From Clostridiaceae bacterium (GTDB lineage Bacteria; Bacillota; Clostridia; Christensenellales; CAG-917), in the NCBI GenBank assembly GCA_031289315.1, contig JAITPR010000010.1, positions 1 through 49,443 on the forward strand: 49,443 nucleotides of DNA, read 5' to 3'. Numbering within the stretch: the first letter of the stretch is position 1; every line of letters starts with the position of its first letter. The notes beneath the pieces are model-generated. The model was given only the letters and a program-made list of their open reading frames with translations. It was not told where the DNA came from and ran no database searches. Of this stretch, positions 25,599 through 34,044 are shown piece after piece. The translations under genes were made by a program, and so were the position numbers.

Positions 25599-25986
25599 GT
25601 ATCTCTTAGGGAAAACGCAATTAATGCGTTTTCCATGTTTAGAGGGACAAACTATGTCGCTACGGGATAAATCCCTATGCTCCTACGTTATTTCCCCCTC
25701 TTCCCCGCACTATGAGCGGAAAATTCACCCTCTTTTGACGCCGATTGCTCCGCTCACCGCCACGCGGCTATTTAAGGTGTTTTTTCACGGGAAACCCGTG
25801 AAAAAGGGAATCTGTATTTTTCATGCACGCTTCTATCCTACACAAAGGCGTCTTTTGTCAATTCATTAGCGAAAAAACCTTTGCGTTTATAATTCAACAA
25901 AATTTTTAGGGCGTGTCACCCAAGTATATTCGGAAGGTCGGGGGATTTTTAGGGCGTGTCAACGCACTCCGGATATTCGAAGGCTT
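25599..25986. other. Gene-free gap with two palindromes and a direct repeat
   Basis: GGAAAACGCA-attaa-TGCGTTTTCC (about 25611-25635) and TTTTTCACGGG-aaa-CCCGTGAAAAA (25781-25805) are perfect inverted repeats. TTTTTAGGGCGTGTCA occurs at about 25903 and 25946, 43 bp apart, just after the esterase stop. No credible coding frame is present. Confidence 0.6.
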
Positions 25987-26898
25987 TTATATGTGTTTCA
26001 GAAAAAACTCAAGAAACTCGTCGTTGGTTTCTATACTTTCGGGATATTCGGGGTAAAGAATATTGAATACGTGAGATAATTTATAGCCGTTTTTGCCGAC
26101 CGCCCAATCACGGTAGACAAAATTGAAGCCCGCGTCTTTTGCCGCTTCGCTAAAGCTTGCGGAATGCGAATGAACAAAATCCTCCTCACTGCTCACCATA
26201 TATATCGGCGGCAGAGCGACGAAGTCAATTATATTTTTAACCGCCAAATCGTCCTTGAACGGCGATTTTTTGTATTTTTTACCCAATAACATTTGCAGAA
26301 AGCACCGACCGACGGGAACCCACGATAGTTTATGTAATATGTCCACATTGAACGCGGAGCAAGTAAGTCCTAGCGCCTTTATATGGATACTGGAAAGGGC
26401 GACGCCGTATTTTTCCGCAAGCGTAACCGAGGAATTTACCGCCGCCGCCAGTGTCGCCAAATGTCCGCCGGCAGAATCACCCGCTATGCAAAAAGCCTCC
26501 GCGTCCCCGTTATATCTCCCGATATTATTTTTTATCCACGCCATGGCGGCAAATATATCTTGTATTTGTCCGTCTATTCCGGTTTCCGGCACCAAGCGGT
26601 AATTGATGTTCACTACGGTGAAGCCCTTGCTTGCAAGATACATGCAATAGTGCTTATTTAAATATTTGTCGCCGTATGCCCAACCGCCCCCGTGAATATC
26701 CATAATCACCGGTAACCTTGTGTCGGTGTTTTCGGGGAAATATATATCCAATAAATGCGCATTATTTCCGTCGTCGATATACGGAATATTAGATAGTACG
26801 CTTACGCCCGCCGTCGGTGTCTGAAGAGCTATTCTTGCGTCATCGGATTTTTTTACCGAAGCCCAGTACTTCTTTATAAGATAATACGACAATCCCAT
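25987..26898 (-). CDS. Alpha/beta-hydrolase esterase (hormone-sensitive lipase-like)
   Basis: A 303-residue hydrolase with the oxyanion-hole HGGGW, the nucleophile elbow GDSAGGH, a likely catalytic Asp in SSEEDFVHSH and His in KLSHVFN. The family cleaves short acyl esters, often acetyl groups on carbohydrates or drugs. The N-terminus (MGLSYYLIKKYW) is mildly hydrophobic but not a clear signal. AAGGAG precedes the ATG. The Fic gene lies 29 bp upstream on the same strand. Confidence 0.88.
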   Translation of the reverse strand: MGLSYYLIKKYWASVKKSDDARIALQTPTAGVSVLSNIPYIDDGNNAHLLDIYFPENTDTRLPVIMDIHGGGWAYGDKYLNKHYCMYLASKGFTVVNINYRLVPETGIDGQIQDIFAAMAWIKNNIGRYNGDAEAFCIAGDSAGGHLATLAAAVNSSVTLAEKYGVALSSIHIKALGLTCSAFNVDILHKLSWVPVGRCFLQMLLGKKYKKSPFKDDLAVKNIIDFVALPPIYMVSSEEDFVHSHSASFSEAAKDAGFNFVYRDWAVGKNGYKLSHVFNILYPEYPESIETNDEFLEFFLKHI

Positions 26899-26927
26899 AA
26901 TATTTTCTCCTTGTGGTGGCTTTTCAA

Positions 26928-27821
26928 TCAGCCGCCGCTTTCAATGTCATTCGTTTCCTCGTAGTAGTACGAGTAATCTATGCCTTTTAAGAACATTTCG
27001 CGGTCGTTTATTTTATCCGTCAATGCCGCCAAAAGTTCCTTGATTGCCGTGCTGTCTTCAACGCTTTTCCGCATTGCGTCAAGGTATTCGTTTTTCCCCA
27101 CCTTACTCCAATCGACGCATTTTTTTAAGGAACGCTTGAAAATCAAATCGAGCCACAATCTTGTACTTCTGCCGTTACCCTCCATAAATGGATGAGCGAC
27201 ATTCATCTCAACGTACTTATCTATAATATTATCAAAGGTGTCCTCCGGCATATCCTCTATCTTTTTTAGGTTGTCGGCTAAAAACCTAACGGGCGCGAAC
27301 GCAAAACCGCCTTTTGCAATGTTGAGCGTTCTTATTTGTCCTGCAAAATCGTACAGCCCGCCGAACAAGTAAGCATGAATTTGCTTTAGCCCGTTCACCG
27401 TACCCGCTTCTATGCTGTCGATAAATGAGCTTTCGAACAACGCGTAAGCCTTTTGTTTGCTCTTGCCGTCAATCGTTTCATCGGAATAAGTAAACCATTC
27501 GATAAAGCGGTTGGCTTTTTTCCCGGGGAACTCCTTTGCAATCGCGATTATGCCCTTGTAGTCAAAAGTATCGGTAAAATATTTTTTGCCGTCGGCGGCA
27601 GTTATTTTAAGTTGGTTAGCGGCACTAACCAACTCACCGTTTTCTTTCTTGAGTTTGGTTTTTAGGTATTTCCAATAATTGCGCGCCCTTGTGTAATCGT
27701 CATAATCACCCAAAACGCCCACTATATCAAGAACGCTGAACCACCACTTTGAGTTCTGTTCGTCCCAAACGGCACGGACTTCCCTATTGTCAAAAAAACG
27801 TATTGAAATTTTAGTATTCAT
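26928..27821 (-). CDS. Fic-domain protein with N-terminal BRO-N-like domain
   Basis: A 297-residue protein. Residues 5-110 resemble a BRO-N/prophage antirepressor domain (VRAVWDEQNSKWWFSVLDIV, later KKANRFIEWF). Residues 125-280 are a Fic fold with the full active motif HPFMEGNGRSTR at 210-221. Fic enzymes transfer AMP or other groups from nucleotides to protein hydroxyls and are often toxins. The canonical [ST]xxxE[GN] autoinhibitory motif was not found in the expected places. The start is the ATG at 27821 with GGGAGG just upstream. A possible role is a stress or phage-response toxin; no separate antitoxin gene is adjacent. Confidence 0.85.
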   Translation of the reverse strand: MNTKISIRFFDNREVRAVWDEQNSKWWFSVLDIVGVLGDYDDYTRARNYWKYLKTKLKKENGELVSAANQLKITAADGKKYFTDTFDYKGIIAIAKEFPGKKANRFIEWFTYSDETIDGKSKQKAYALFESSFIDSIEAGTVNGLKQIHAYLFGGLYDFAGQIRTLNIAKGGFAFAPVRFLADNLKKIEDMPEDTFDNIIDKYVEMNVAHPFMEGNGRSTRLWLDLIFKRSLKKCVDWSKVGKNEYLDAMRKSVEDSTAIKELLAALTDKINDREMFLKGIDYSYYYEETNDIESGG

Positions 27822-27921
27822 TGCTTCCTCCCAAATGTTGCCTTCCGCATCTAAATCCCTCGCCGTTTCGGTGCCAAACATAGGTCGCGAACATCTTCGA
27901 AGCCAACAGCGGTGCCGCTTG

Positions 27922-27954
27922 CAGCAGTTGTTCGGAAATTCCGAACAACTGCTG
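27922..27954. repeat. 33-bp near-perfect palindrome upstream of the Fic gene
   Basis: Sixteen-base arms (27922-27937 and 27939-27954) around a single A. On the plus strand TTTTATT follows, as in a terminator, but no plus-strand gene precedes it. On the minus strand it lies in the GH31-to-Fic gap about 100 bp before the Fic start, so it may be an operator or mRNA hairpin. Confidence 0.7.
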
Positions 27955-27959
27955 TTTTA

Positions 27960-28022
27960 TTAAGTTCGCCGTCAGGAAAGATTTTCTTGGCAGGCAAGCC
28001 TTCAACGAGGATTGTCTACACC
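27960..28022 (-). repeat. Dispersed palindromic element, copy F (reverse orientation)
   Basis: Read on the minus strand it begins GGTGTAGACAATCC and contains CTTGcctgcCAAG and AAAATCTTTCC. The right arm is decayed (GACGGCGAAC). Its first bases, GGTGTAG, are also the last Val codon and TAG stop of the GH31 gene. Confidence 0.75.
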
Positions 28023-29554
28023 TTTTCGAAAATAGGCAATACTTCTATGGGGATGTTTACGGTTATGGTGGCGGGACCGGTGAAGGTTTCACCGGAATGC
28101 AGCAGCTTCCACGCGCCGGAGGGAAGGAATACCTCACGGGAGAAGGTCTTTTTTCTGACTATGGGGGCGACAATATAGTCTTCGCCCAACATGAACTGTT
28201 GCGTCGCCTTAGCCGCGCCGGGATCGTTTGGATAATTGTACTCCATAAAACGCACAATCGGTTCGCCCGTTGTCCTTGCGGCGCGCGCGTATTTCAAGAT
28301 GTAATCAGAATATTTTATATGATCGTAAGTCGGGCGGCGGCACAGCTCCGCGGTTTTTTGATTTCTGCACCGCCAAAGCGAATACGAATATTGCATCATG
28401 GGCATGAGCGCGGAACACTGCGACCACCTTATAAACAGCTCGTGGTCGAACAAAAATTCGGGACGGAAATTGAAATCGCTTACAAGTCCGCCGCCTATCA
28501 TGTCGGGACAACCGAACACGTGTCCGGTAAGCCCCAAAAGCAACATATTGGGAATGAGCGCGCGCAATCCGCCGTTTTCCTGCCAACGGTGGCACTTATC
28601 GCCTAAGCGTTGCGCTACGCCGACGCCGCCGCCCTTCCAACTGGCGCGGAATTCGTTGAACGTGAAGTTAAGCCCGGAGCGCATCCAAAACTCCGCCTGT
28701 TGATTGGGCGAAGCGTTGCCGAAGGTTATGTCGTCCTTTTTATAGAAGCGGTTATCTGCCGCGTCCTGCTTAAAGCCGTCCACTCCGTACTTCTTTTCCA
28801 ACTCGTGCGCGACGTCTACAAACCACTCTACGGCACGCGGATTTGACAAATCGAGAACGGCGCTTGTCGCGTCCCACCACTTGCGCATTGCCACGGAGCC
28901 GCTCTTATCCTTTACGAGGAGGTCGTTTTTCTTTAAATAATCAAATGCCGGCGCCCTAGGACTTATGAACGGCACAACCCAAAGAATGACCTTAAAGCCC
29001 ATTACGTGAAGCTTTTCCACCATGCCTTTGGGGTCTTTAAAGCGGCGCGGCTTAAACTCCCAATTGCCGAAATCTATTTGCCAACCATCGTCGATAAGGA
29101 TTTCACCCGCCGGCATTCCGCACTTTAAAATGCTTTCGGCATAGTTTAAAATGCCCTTTTCGGATTGAAACTTGAACATTTCAATCCATGTGCAATACTG
29201 CGGCACCTGAAACATAAGCTCCGGAGGCATATTACCGTCCGGCGGGAAGTGCGCCTTTGAAGCCGCAAGATACGCGCCGCGCAAGGTTCCAAAACCGCCG
29301 TAAAGTACAATTTCCGCGGTATCGGATTCGCACTTCACCTTGCCGTACTTGAAATTAGTTATGTAGCCGTCTTCGGACCATATATAGCGCCCCTTATTGC
29401 TGACAAAGAACGGGGAGGACTGGTCACCGTAAGGACCGACGCTGTTATCCGTGTATTCGCGCGAAGCGTCGACCGGCATTTTTGTGCCGTCGCCAATCTT
29501 GCCACCATACCATTGTTCGCCTTCTAGCATATCGAATTCTAAAACATATTTCAT
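28016..29554 (-). CDS. Glycoside hydrolase family 31-type alpha-glycosidase
   Basis: A 512-residue protein. The TIM barrel has ILIDDGWQ (substrate-binding DDGW), VILWVVPFISP, GVDGFKQDAAD (nucleophile Asp, MYORG-like DGFKxD pattern), RLGDKCHRWQ (likely acid/base Asp) and GCPDMIGGG. A beta-sandwich tail follows. It is short for GH31 and has no signal peptide, so it should act on imported oligosaccharides. An alpha-galactosidase or alpha-glucosidase activity is inferred. AAGGAG precedes the ATG. Its stop codon lies in repeat copy F. Confidence 0.85.
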   Translation of the reverse strand: MKYVLEFDMLEGEQWYGGKIGDGTKMPVDASREYTDNSVGPYGDQSSPFFVSNKGRYIWSEDGYITNFKYGKVKCESDTAEIVLYGGFGTLRGAYLAASKAHFPPDGNMPPELMFQVPQYCTWIEMFKFQSEKGILNYAESILKCGMPAGEILIDDGWQIDFGNWEFKPRRFKDPKGMVEKLHVMGFKVILWVVPFISPRAPAFDYLKKNDLLVKDKSGSVAMRKWWDATSAVLDLSNPRAVEWFVDVAHELEKKYGVDGFKQDAADNRFYKKDDITFGNASPNQQAEFWMRSGLNFTFNEFRASWKGGGVGVAQRLGDKCHRWQENGGLRALIPNMLLLGLTGHVFGCPDMIGGGLVSDFNFRPEFLFDHELFIRWSQCSALMPMMQYSYSLWRCRNQKTAELCRRPTYDHIKYSDYILKYARAARTTGEPIVRFMEYNYPNDPGAAKATQQFMLGEDYIVAPIVRKKTFSREVFLPSGAWKLLHSGETFTGPATITVNIPIEVLPIFEKV

Positions 29555-29749
29555 ATCTGTTTTCTCTCCTTATACGGATATTATTTTTTGCTTGTCGAAA
29601 CACTTATTTTCCCACATGCCGCAGCCCCGTATGAAAACGGTCGGAGCGCTACATGGCGAAGCGCCCGTAGACTTGCCCGCGTGCGTAGTTTTATAAGCGG
29701 CTTAAATTTTATTCACGGAAACACTTCTTGCTCCGCATGCCGCGCCATC

Positions 29750-31159
29750 CTAAAACAGTTGGGTATTGCCCTTTTTAGCCCTTATAAAAATCTTTATCGG
29801 CGTACCGGAAAAATCAAAGCTTTTGCGTATACTGTTTTCCAAATACCGTTCATACGAAAAATGCATCAACTCCGGGTCGTTGACAAACACGGCAAACGAC
29901 GGCGGCGCGACGGCGACCTCCGACATAAAGTAAATTTTCAAGCGGCGTCCTTTATGCGCGGGCGGCTCGTTTACGCGTACCGCGTCACCCAAAACGTCGT
30001 TCAAAAGCCCCGTTTTTATCCGACGTTTGGAATTTTCGTATACCTTGTCAACAAGCGGCAACACCGCGTTTGCACGCCTGCCCGTGAGCGCGGATATAAA
30101 GCAAGTCTGCATGTAATCCATGAACTTTAAATCCTCCGCAAGCGCGGCTTTTATTTTATCCGCCGTGTACGCGTCCTTTTCCACCACGTCCCACTTGTTC
30201 ATCACTATCACGGAGGGCTTGCCCTGCTCGTGCGCATACCCGGCTATTTTTACGTCTTGTTCGGTAAGCCCTTCCTTGGCATCCACGATAACCAACACCA
30301 CGTCTGCGCGGCGTATAGACGCTAACGAACGCATGACGCTTAATGACTCAAGCTCTTCCTCAACGGCGCGTTTTTTTCTCATGCCCGCCGTGTCGACTAT
30401 GGTATATCTCCTGCCGTTTGCCGTGAAATCGGTATCCACGGCGTCGCGAGTGGTTCCCGCTATACCGCTCACAATCGAACGGTCGTAACCCAAAATTTTG
30501 TTTACGAGAGAGCTTTTTCCGGCGTTAGGCTTGCCGACTACGGCTATTCTTATAACCGCGTCGGGGGTAGATTCACCATCGGACGCGTCGCCTGCGGTTT
30601 CCCCGTCGGACGCGGTTTTGTCGGCAAATTCATTGTCGGAGGCGTACTCTGCGGAGGCGTTTTTCTCCTTAGGAAAGTTTTCGATTATGGCGTCAAGAAG
30701 CTCCGTCAAGCCCTTTCCTTGTTCTGCGGAGATGCCGAACGGTTCGCCTAAGCCCAACGAGTAGAAATCGTAAACCAAATGCCGCTCGTTGTTATCCACC
30801 TTGTTGACGGCAAGCAATACCGGTTTATCCGTCTTGCGCAGGTACGCCGCCACAAGGTCGTCGTCCAACGAAACCCCCGTTTTAGCGTCGGTCAAAAATA
30901 CGATTACATCCGCGCTGTCCACCGCCGCCTCCGCTTGCGCGCGTATATGCCGCCACATTTCGTCCTCGTTTTTAAGTTCCAGTCCGCCGGTATCGACCAA
31001 CGTAAATTCGCGTCCGCACCACTCGGCGTCCGCATATAACCGGTCGCGCGTAACGCCGGGCGTATTCTGTACTATCGACACGCGTTTACCGCATATTCTG
31101 TTGAAAAAGGTGGATTTGCCCACATTGGGCTTGCCTACCACCGCAACCAAAGGTTTCAA
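29750..31159 (-). CDS. der: Ribosome biogenesis GTPase Der (EngA)
   Basis: A 469-residue protein with two GTPase domains in tandem: GKPNVGKS / DTGGLE / NKVD and GKPNAGKS / DTAGM / NKWD. They are joined by a long acidic Ser/Asp/Glu linker, and a KH-like domain ends the protein. Der is needed for 50S assembly. The start is TTG at 31159 (reading KPLVAVVGKPNVGKS), with GGAG 9 nt upstream. The longer frame to 31189 would start inside repeat copy E and adds residues that Der proteins lack. Confidence 0.96.
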   Translation of the reverse strand: MKPLVAVVGKPNVGKSTFFNRICGKRVSIVQNTPGVTRDRLYADAEWCGREFTLVDTGGLELKNEDEMWRHIRAQAEAAVDSADVIVFLTDAKTGVSLDDDLVAAYLRKTDKPVLLAVNKVDNNERHLVYDFYSLGLGEPFGISAEQGKGLTELLDAIIENFPKEKNASAEYASDNEFADKTASDGETAGDASDGESTPDAVIRIAVVGKPNAGKSSLVNKILGYDRSIVSGIAGTTRDAVDTDFTANGRRYTIVDTAGMRKKRAVEEELESLSVMRSLASIRRADVVLVIVDAKEGLTEQDVKIAGYAHEQGKPSVIVMNKWDVVEKDAYTADKIKAALAEDLKFMDYMQTCFISALTGRRANAVLPLVDKVYENSKRRIKTGLLNDVLGDAVRVNEPPAHKGRRLKIYFMSEVAVAPPSFAVFVNDPELMHFSYERYLENSIRKSFDFSGTPIKIFIRAKKGNTQLF

Positions 31160-31179
31160 AATATATATCTCCGTTTTGG

Positions 31180-31246
31180 GTGTGGACAATCCGTGGTGAC
31201 GACTTGCTAGGCAAGAAAATATTTTATCACCGTGAATTGTCTACAC
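31180..31246 (+). repeat. Dispersed palindromic element, copy E (best-preserved)
   Basis: Left arm GTGTGGACAATCCGTGGTGA (31180-31199) and right arm TCACCGTGAATTGTCTACAC (31227-31246) pair at 16 of 20 positions. Inside are the perfect hairpin CTTGC-tag-GCAAG (31203-31215) and the palindrome AAAATATTTT (31216-31225). The flanks share CCGTTTT (31171-31177 and near 31250). It lies 21 bp upstream of the der start. Confidence 0.88.
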
Positions 31247-31292
31247 TCCCGTTTTTATAAAATTTCGCGCCGCACCGCTTTGAAGAGGCAAC

Positions 31293-31406
31293 GCGCGGGT
31301 TTATTGCTTTTTTGCGTCCGCACTCTTTCTAAGAGTGAGCGCTGGTTTATTGCTTTCGCGTCCGCACTCTTTTTAAGAGGGAGCGCGGGTTTATTGCTTT
31401 CGCGCC
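31293..31406. repeat. 44-46 bp tandem repeat between DUF512 gene and der
   Basis: GCGC(G/T)GGTTTATTGCTTT begins units at 31293, 31339 and 31383 (about 2.5 copies). The units carry CACTCTT-tct-AAGAGTG-type hairpins, so the transcript could form serial stem-loops. Confidence 0.75.
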
Positions 31407-31440
31407 AATACCGTTTTAACGGGCGAGGCGCAATTGAGTA

Positions 31441-32835
31441 TCATTTTGTGTCGGTATCCGCCGCCGAAAGCAATACCTTTAAGAAGTCGTTGCCGTCCGC
31501 CGCGCCGATATAAACCGGCATTTTTAAGGCTGCCGATAATTCGTCTACGCTTACGCCGTCCAAAAACACATCTCCGAACTCACGCAGCATGTTGGCGGGT
31601 ATCATAGCAAAATCGGCGTTTATTCCCGCCGCTTGCGCTATTATGTCGCCGCCGGTAACCAGTCCCGCTACGGTAACCGTTGTCCCGAAAAAGTCATTCA
31701 ACACGGGCAGCACCGAACATTTAAACGCTTCCGGAAAAGCCTGCTCTATTTTTTTTGCGACGACGCGTAACTCTTCGGCAAAGGACACTCCGGTTATGAG
31801 AAGCACGCGCTTAGGTACCGACGCAAAAGCCTTTTTAGAATTTACTCCGCCGGTGACATTCGTCAAGCCCGTACCGCCGGAAGCCGCCTCTTGCAAATTT
31901 TCAAAAAATTTATCCCTGAAATCGGCTATAAGCCCCACTCCGTTTTCAATTTGCGAAAAGTCCTCATAATAGCCGTAGTCGGGTAGCGGCAATTCCGCCT
32001 TTAAGTAATACTCGTCGGCACACCAAACAAAGCCGCCGAATTCGTGGTTAAATTTCTCCGTATCGGCAACGGTTTGCCGCGCCTGCTCCCGCGTAACCGG
32101 CGTCAATTCGGGAAGCCCGCAACGGTGTTTGGTCAAGCCGACCGGGACGACCGCCGCGCTTTTAACGGACGGGTAAAGCTTATGCAACTCCGCAATCGTT
32201 TCATTCAGCACGGTACCGTCGTTGATACCTGGACAAACCACCACCTGCGTGTGCATTTCTATGCCCGCCGCCGCAAACTCCTTCATGATGGAAAAAAGCT
32301 TGAGGGTGGACGGATTTTTCAACATTTTTAACCGCACCTCCGGCGAATACGCATGCACGGAAATGTACAGCGGAGACAGCTTTAAGCGGATTATTCTTTC
32401 TTTTTCGGCATCGGAGAGATTTGTAAGCGTTATGTACGTGCCGCTTATAACCGATAACCGGTAGTCGTCGTCCTTTACATACATCGTATCGCGCATGCCC
32501 TCCGGCAATTGCCGCACGAAGCAAAAAACGCAGTTGTTTTTACACTCTATCGGAGAAATTTCGTCATCAAAGCTTAAATCGAGTGTTGACGTCGGCGGCT
32601 TTTTTACGGTAAAATTTTTAATTTTACCGTTTCTTTCCACGGTAATTTCAAACGGCTCGTCTTCGCCGTCGAAAAAATAATAATCCAGAACGTCGGTGTA
32701 CGGATAGCCGCCCATGCTTATTATGCGGTCGCCCCTTTTAAGACCCGCTTGCCGCGCCAATTTTCCTAAATCCGCTACGGTACCTAAAGGCTTGTCGCGG
32801 AGTTCTTCCAATCTTTTTAGCAAGCGCGCACTCAT
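31441..32835 (-). CDS. DUF512-family radical-SAM-like protein with N-terminal PDZ
   Basis: A 464-residue protein. A PDZ-like segment (LGKLARQAGLKRGDRIISMGG) is followed by the iron-sulfur motif CKNNCVFCFVRQLP, a partial radical-SAM barrel, and the DUF512 C-terminal domain (ITGVSFAEELRVVAKKIEQ). Family members are conserved in Clostridia next to der; their reaction is not established. It overlaps the upstream gene by 4 nt (ATGA). Confidence 0.92.
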   Translation of the reverse strand: MSARLLKRLEELRDKPLGTVADLGKLARQAGLKRGDRIISMGGYPYTDVLDYYFFDGEDEPFEITVERNGKIKNFTVKKPPTSTLDLSFDDEISPIECKNNCVFCFVRQLPEGMRDTMYVKDDDYRLSVISGTYITLTNLSDAEKERIIRLKLSPLYISVHAYSPEVRLKMLKNPSTLKLFSIMKEFAAAGIEMHTQVVVCPGINDGTVLNETIAELHKLYPSVKSAAVVPVGLTKHRCGLPELTPVTREQARQTVADTEKFNHEFGGFVWCADEYYLKAELPLPDYGYYEDFSQIENGVGLIADFRDKFFENLQEAASGGTGLTNVTGGVNSKKAFASVPKRVLLITGVSFAEELRVVAKKIEQAFPEAFKCSVLPVLNDFFGTTVTVAGLVTGGDIIAQAAGINADFAMIPANMLREFGDVFLDGVSVDELSAALKMPVYIGAADGNDFLKVLLSAADTDTK

Positions 32836-33974
32836 TGTACCTCTTCGCCCCCGCTTAAACGCGATATCAGGGATGTAACCTCCGCAAGCGGCTCCTTGTT
32901 TATAAATAAATCGAGGTCGGTTTCAAACGCCGCCGACTCCAGTCCGTCCTCAAACAGCTTATACATGCTTATGACGGTATCGGCGTAGCTTTCGGCATAC
33001 TGCACCAACCCTTTACTTGCAAGGAATTTAAAGTCGCCTTCTTGCAACGCGTTGCGTGCGCCGAAAACGATAACGCGTTTTTTGAGCAGCAACGCCTTGT
33101 ATATAACCGCCGCGTCGTAGACGGTAACAACTATGTCAGCCACCGCTAGACACTCGTCCAACGAGTCATTTTTATTTATCACGACGACGTGTGTAAGCCC
33201 CTTATCCTCCGCGTTTTTTCTTATCTCCGCGGTAATCTTGTTATTTGCGCCGGGACGCGTCAAGAGGTTGATTATACCGCCTTGCTCCGAAAGCATCGCG
33301 TATACGTCTTTAATTTCGCTGGAACCCAAACCTCCGTTTAACAGCACGGTAGGCTTATCTAAACGGCAATAACGACCCTTTATTTCGGCAACGGCGTCGG
33401 ACGTGTATTCCTTCGCGGCAAGCGGGAAGCCGGCTATAAAAACGCGGTCGGGCTTGAACCCTAACTCCGTCATTTTGTTCTTCTGTTCGACGTTCTGCAC
33501 CGTATATCCGTCCGCGGCAAGGTCGAAAAAGGTGTTATCGTGAGTAAACGCGCACGCCGTGCCGAATATCTCCGTTTTAAAGCCGCTTTTCTTTTTCGCC
33601 TTGTGGGCAAGCCCCATTGCGTACGGCGACAGAACGACTATGCGTTCCGGCTCAAAGCGCAAAATGGCGTTTCTTATCCGGCGGAGTTTTTTATTTAAGC
33701 TTTTTTTTGTTTCGCCTGCCGGCAATTCGGCGGCGCTTTCGCTACTTTTGACACGGCGGTTTTTCGGCTTCGGCGCGACGGTGCGGCGGTGCGGCAAGCG
33801 TACCGCGGCATGCCTCAAAGCCGTCTTTATGCGGGTAGTCGCGTTTCCTCCGTACTGCTCCTCGGTAAGCACCGTAAGCCGCACCTCTTTAAGCGGCTTA
33901 AAGCTGTCCTTAAGAGCGTTTACAAATTCCTCATCGACGTCCGACGACGTAAGCAATAAAATATTTTTCTTCAT
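32832..33974 (-). CDS. GT-B glycosyltransferase-like protein, tentative
   Basis: A 380-residue protein resembling MGDG-synthase/GT28-type enzymes: an N-terminal Rossmann-like half (FEPERIVVLSPYAMGLAHKA) with a basic, low-complexity insert (about 60-95), and a C-terminal half with VLLNGGLGSSE, LLTRPGANNK and a nucleotide-sugar-type ADIVVTVYDAAVIYKALLLKK region. The substrate is unknown; lipid glycosylation is one possibility. It lies between rnj and the DUF512 gene, coupled to the latter. Confidence 0.6.
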   Translation of the reverse strand: MKKNILLLTSSDVDEEFVNALKDSFKPLKEVRLTVLTEEQYGGNATTRIKTALRHAAVRLPHRRTVAPKPKNRRVKSSESAAELPAGETKKSLNKKLRRIRNAILRFEPERIVVLSPYAMGLAHKAKKKSGFKTEIFGTACAFTHDNTFFDLAADGYTVQNVEQKNKMTELGFKPDRVFIAGFPLAAKEYTSDAVAEIKGRYCRLDKPTVLLNGGLGSSEIKDVYAMLSEQGGIINLLTRPGANNKITAEIRKNAEDKGLTHVVVINKNDSLDECLAVADIVVTVYDAAVIYKALLLKKRVIVFGARNALQEGDFKFLASKGLVQYAESYADTVISMYKLFEDGLESAAFETDLDLFINKEPLAEVTSLISRLSGGEEVQ

Positions 33975-34044
33975 AATTTAAGTCTATCCTCCCGAATAAA
34001 CGGCGATACAAACCGTCCGCCGCCGACTCTCAAAGCGTCTAAAA

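Noticed and set aside
25624..25869. 81-codon frame in the gap before the esterase
   Set aside because: It spans a perfect palindrome, has no ribosome site and no domain.
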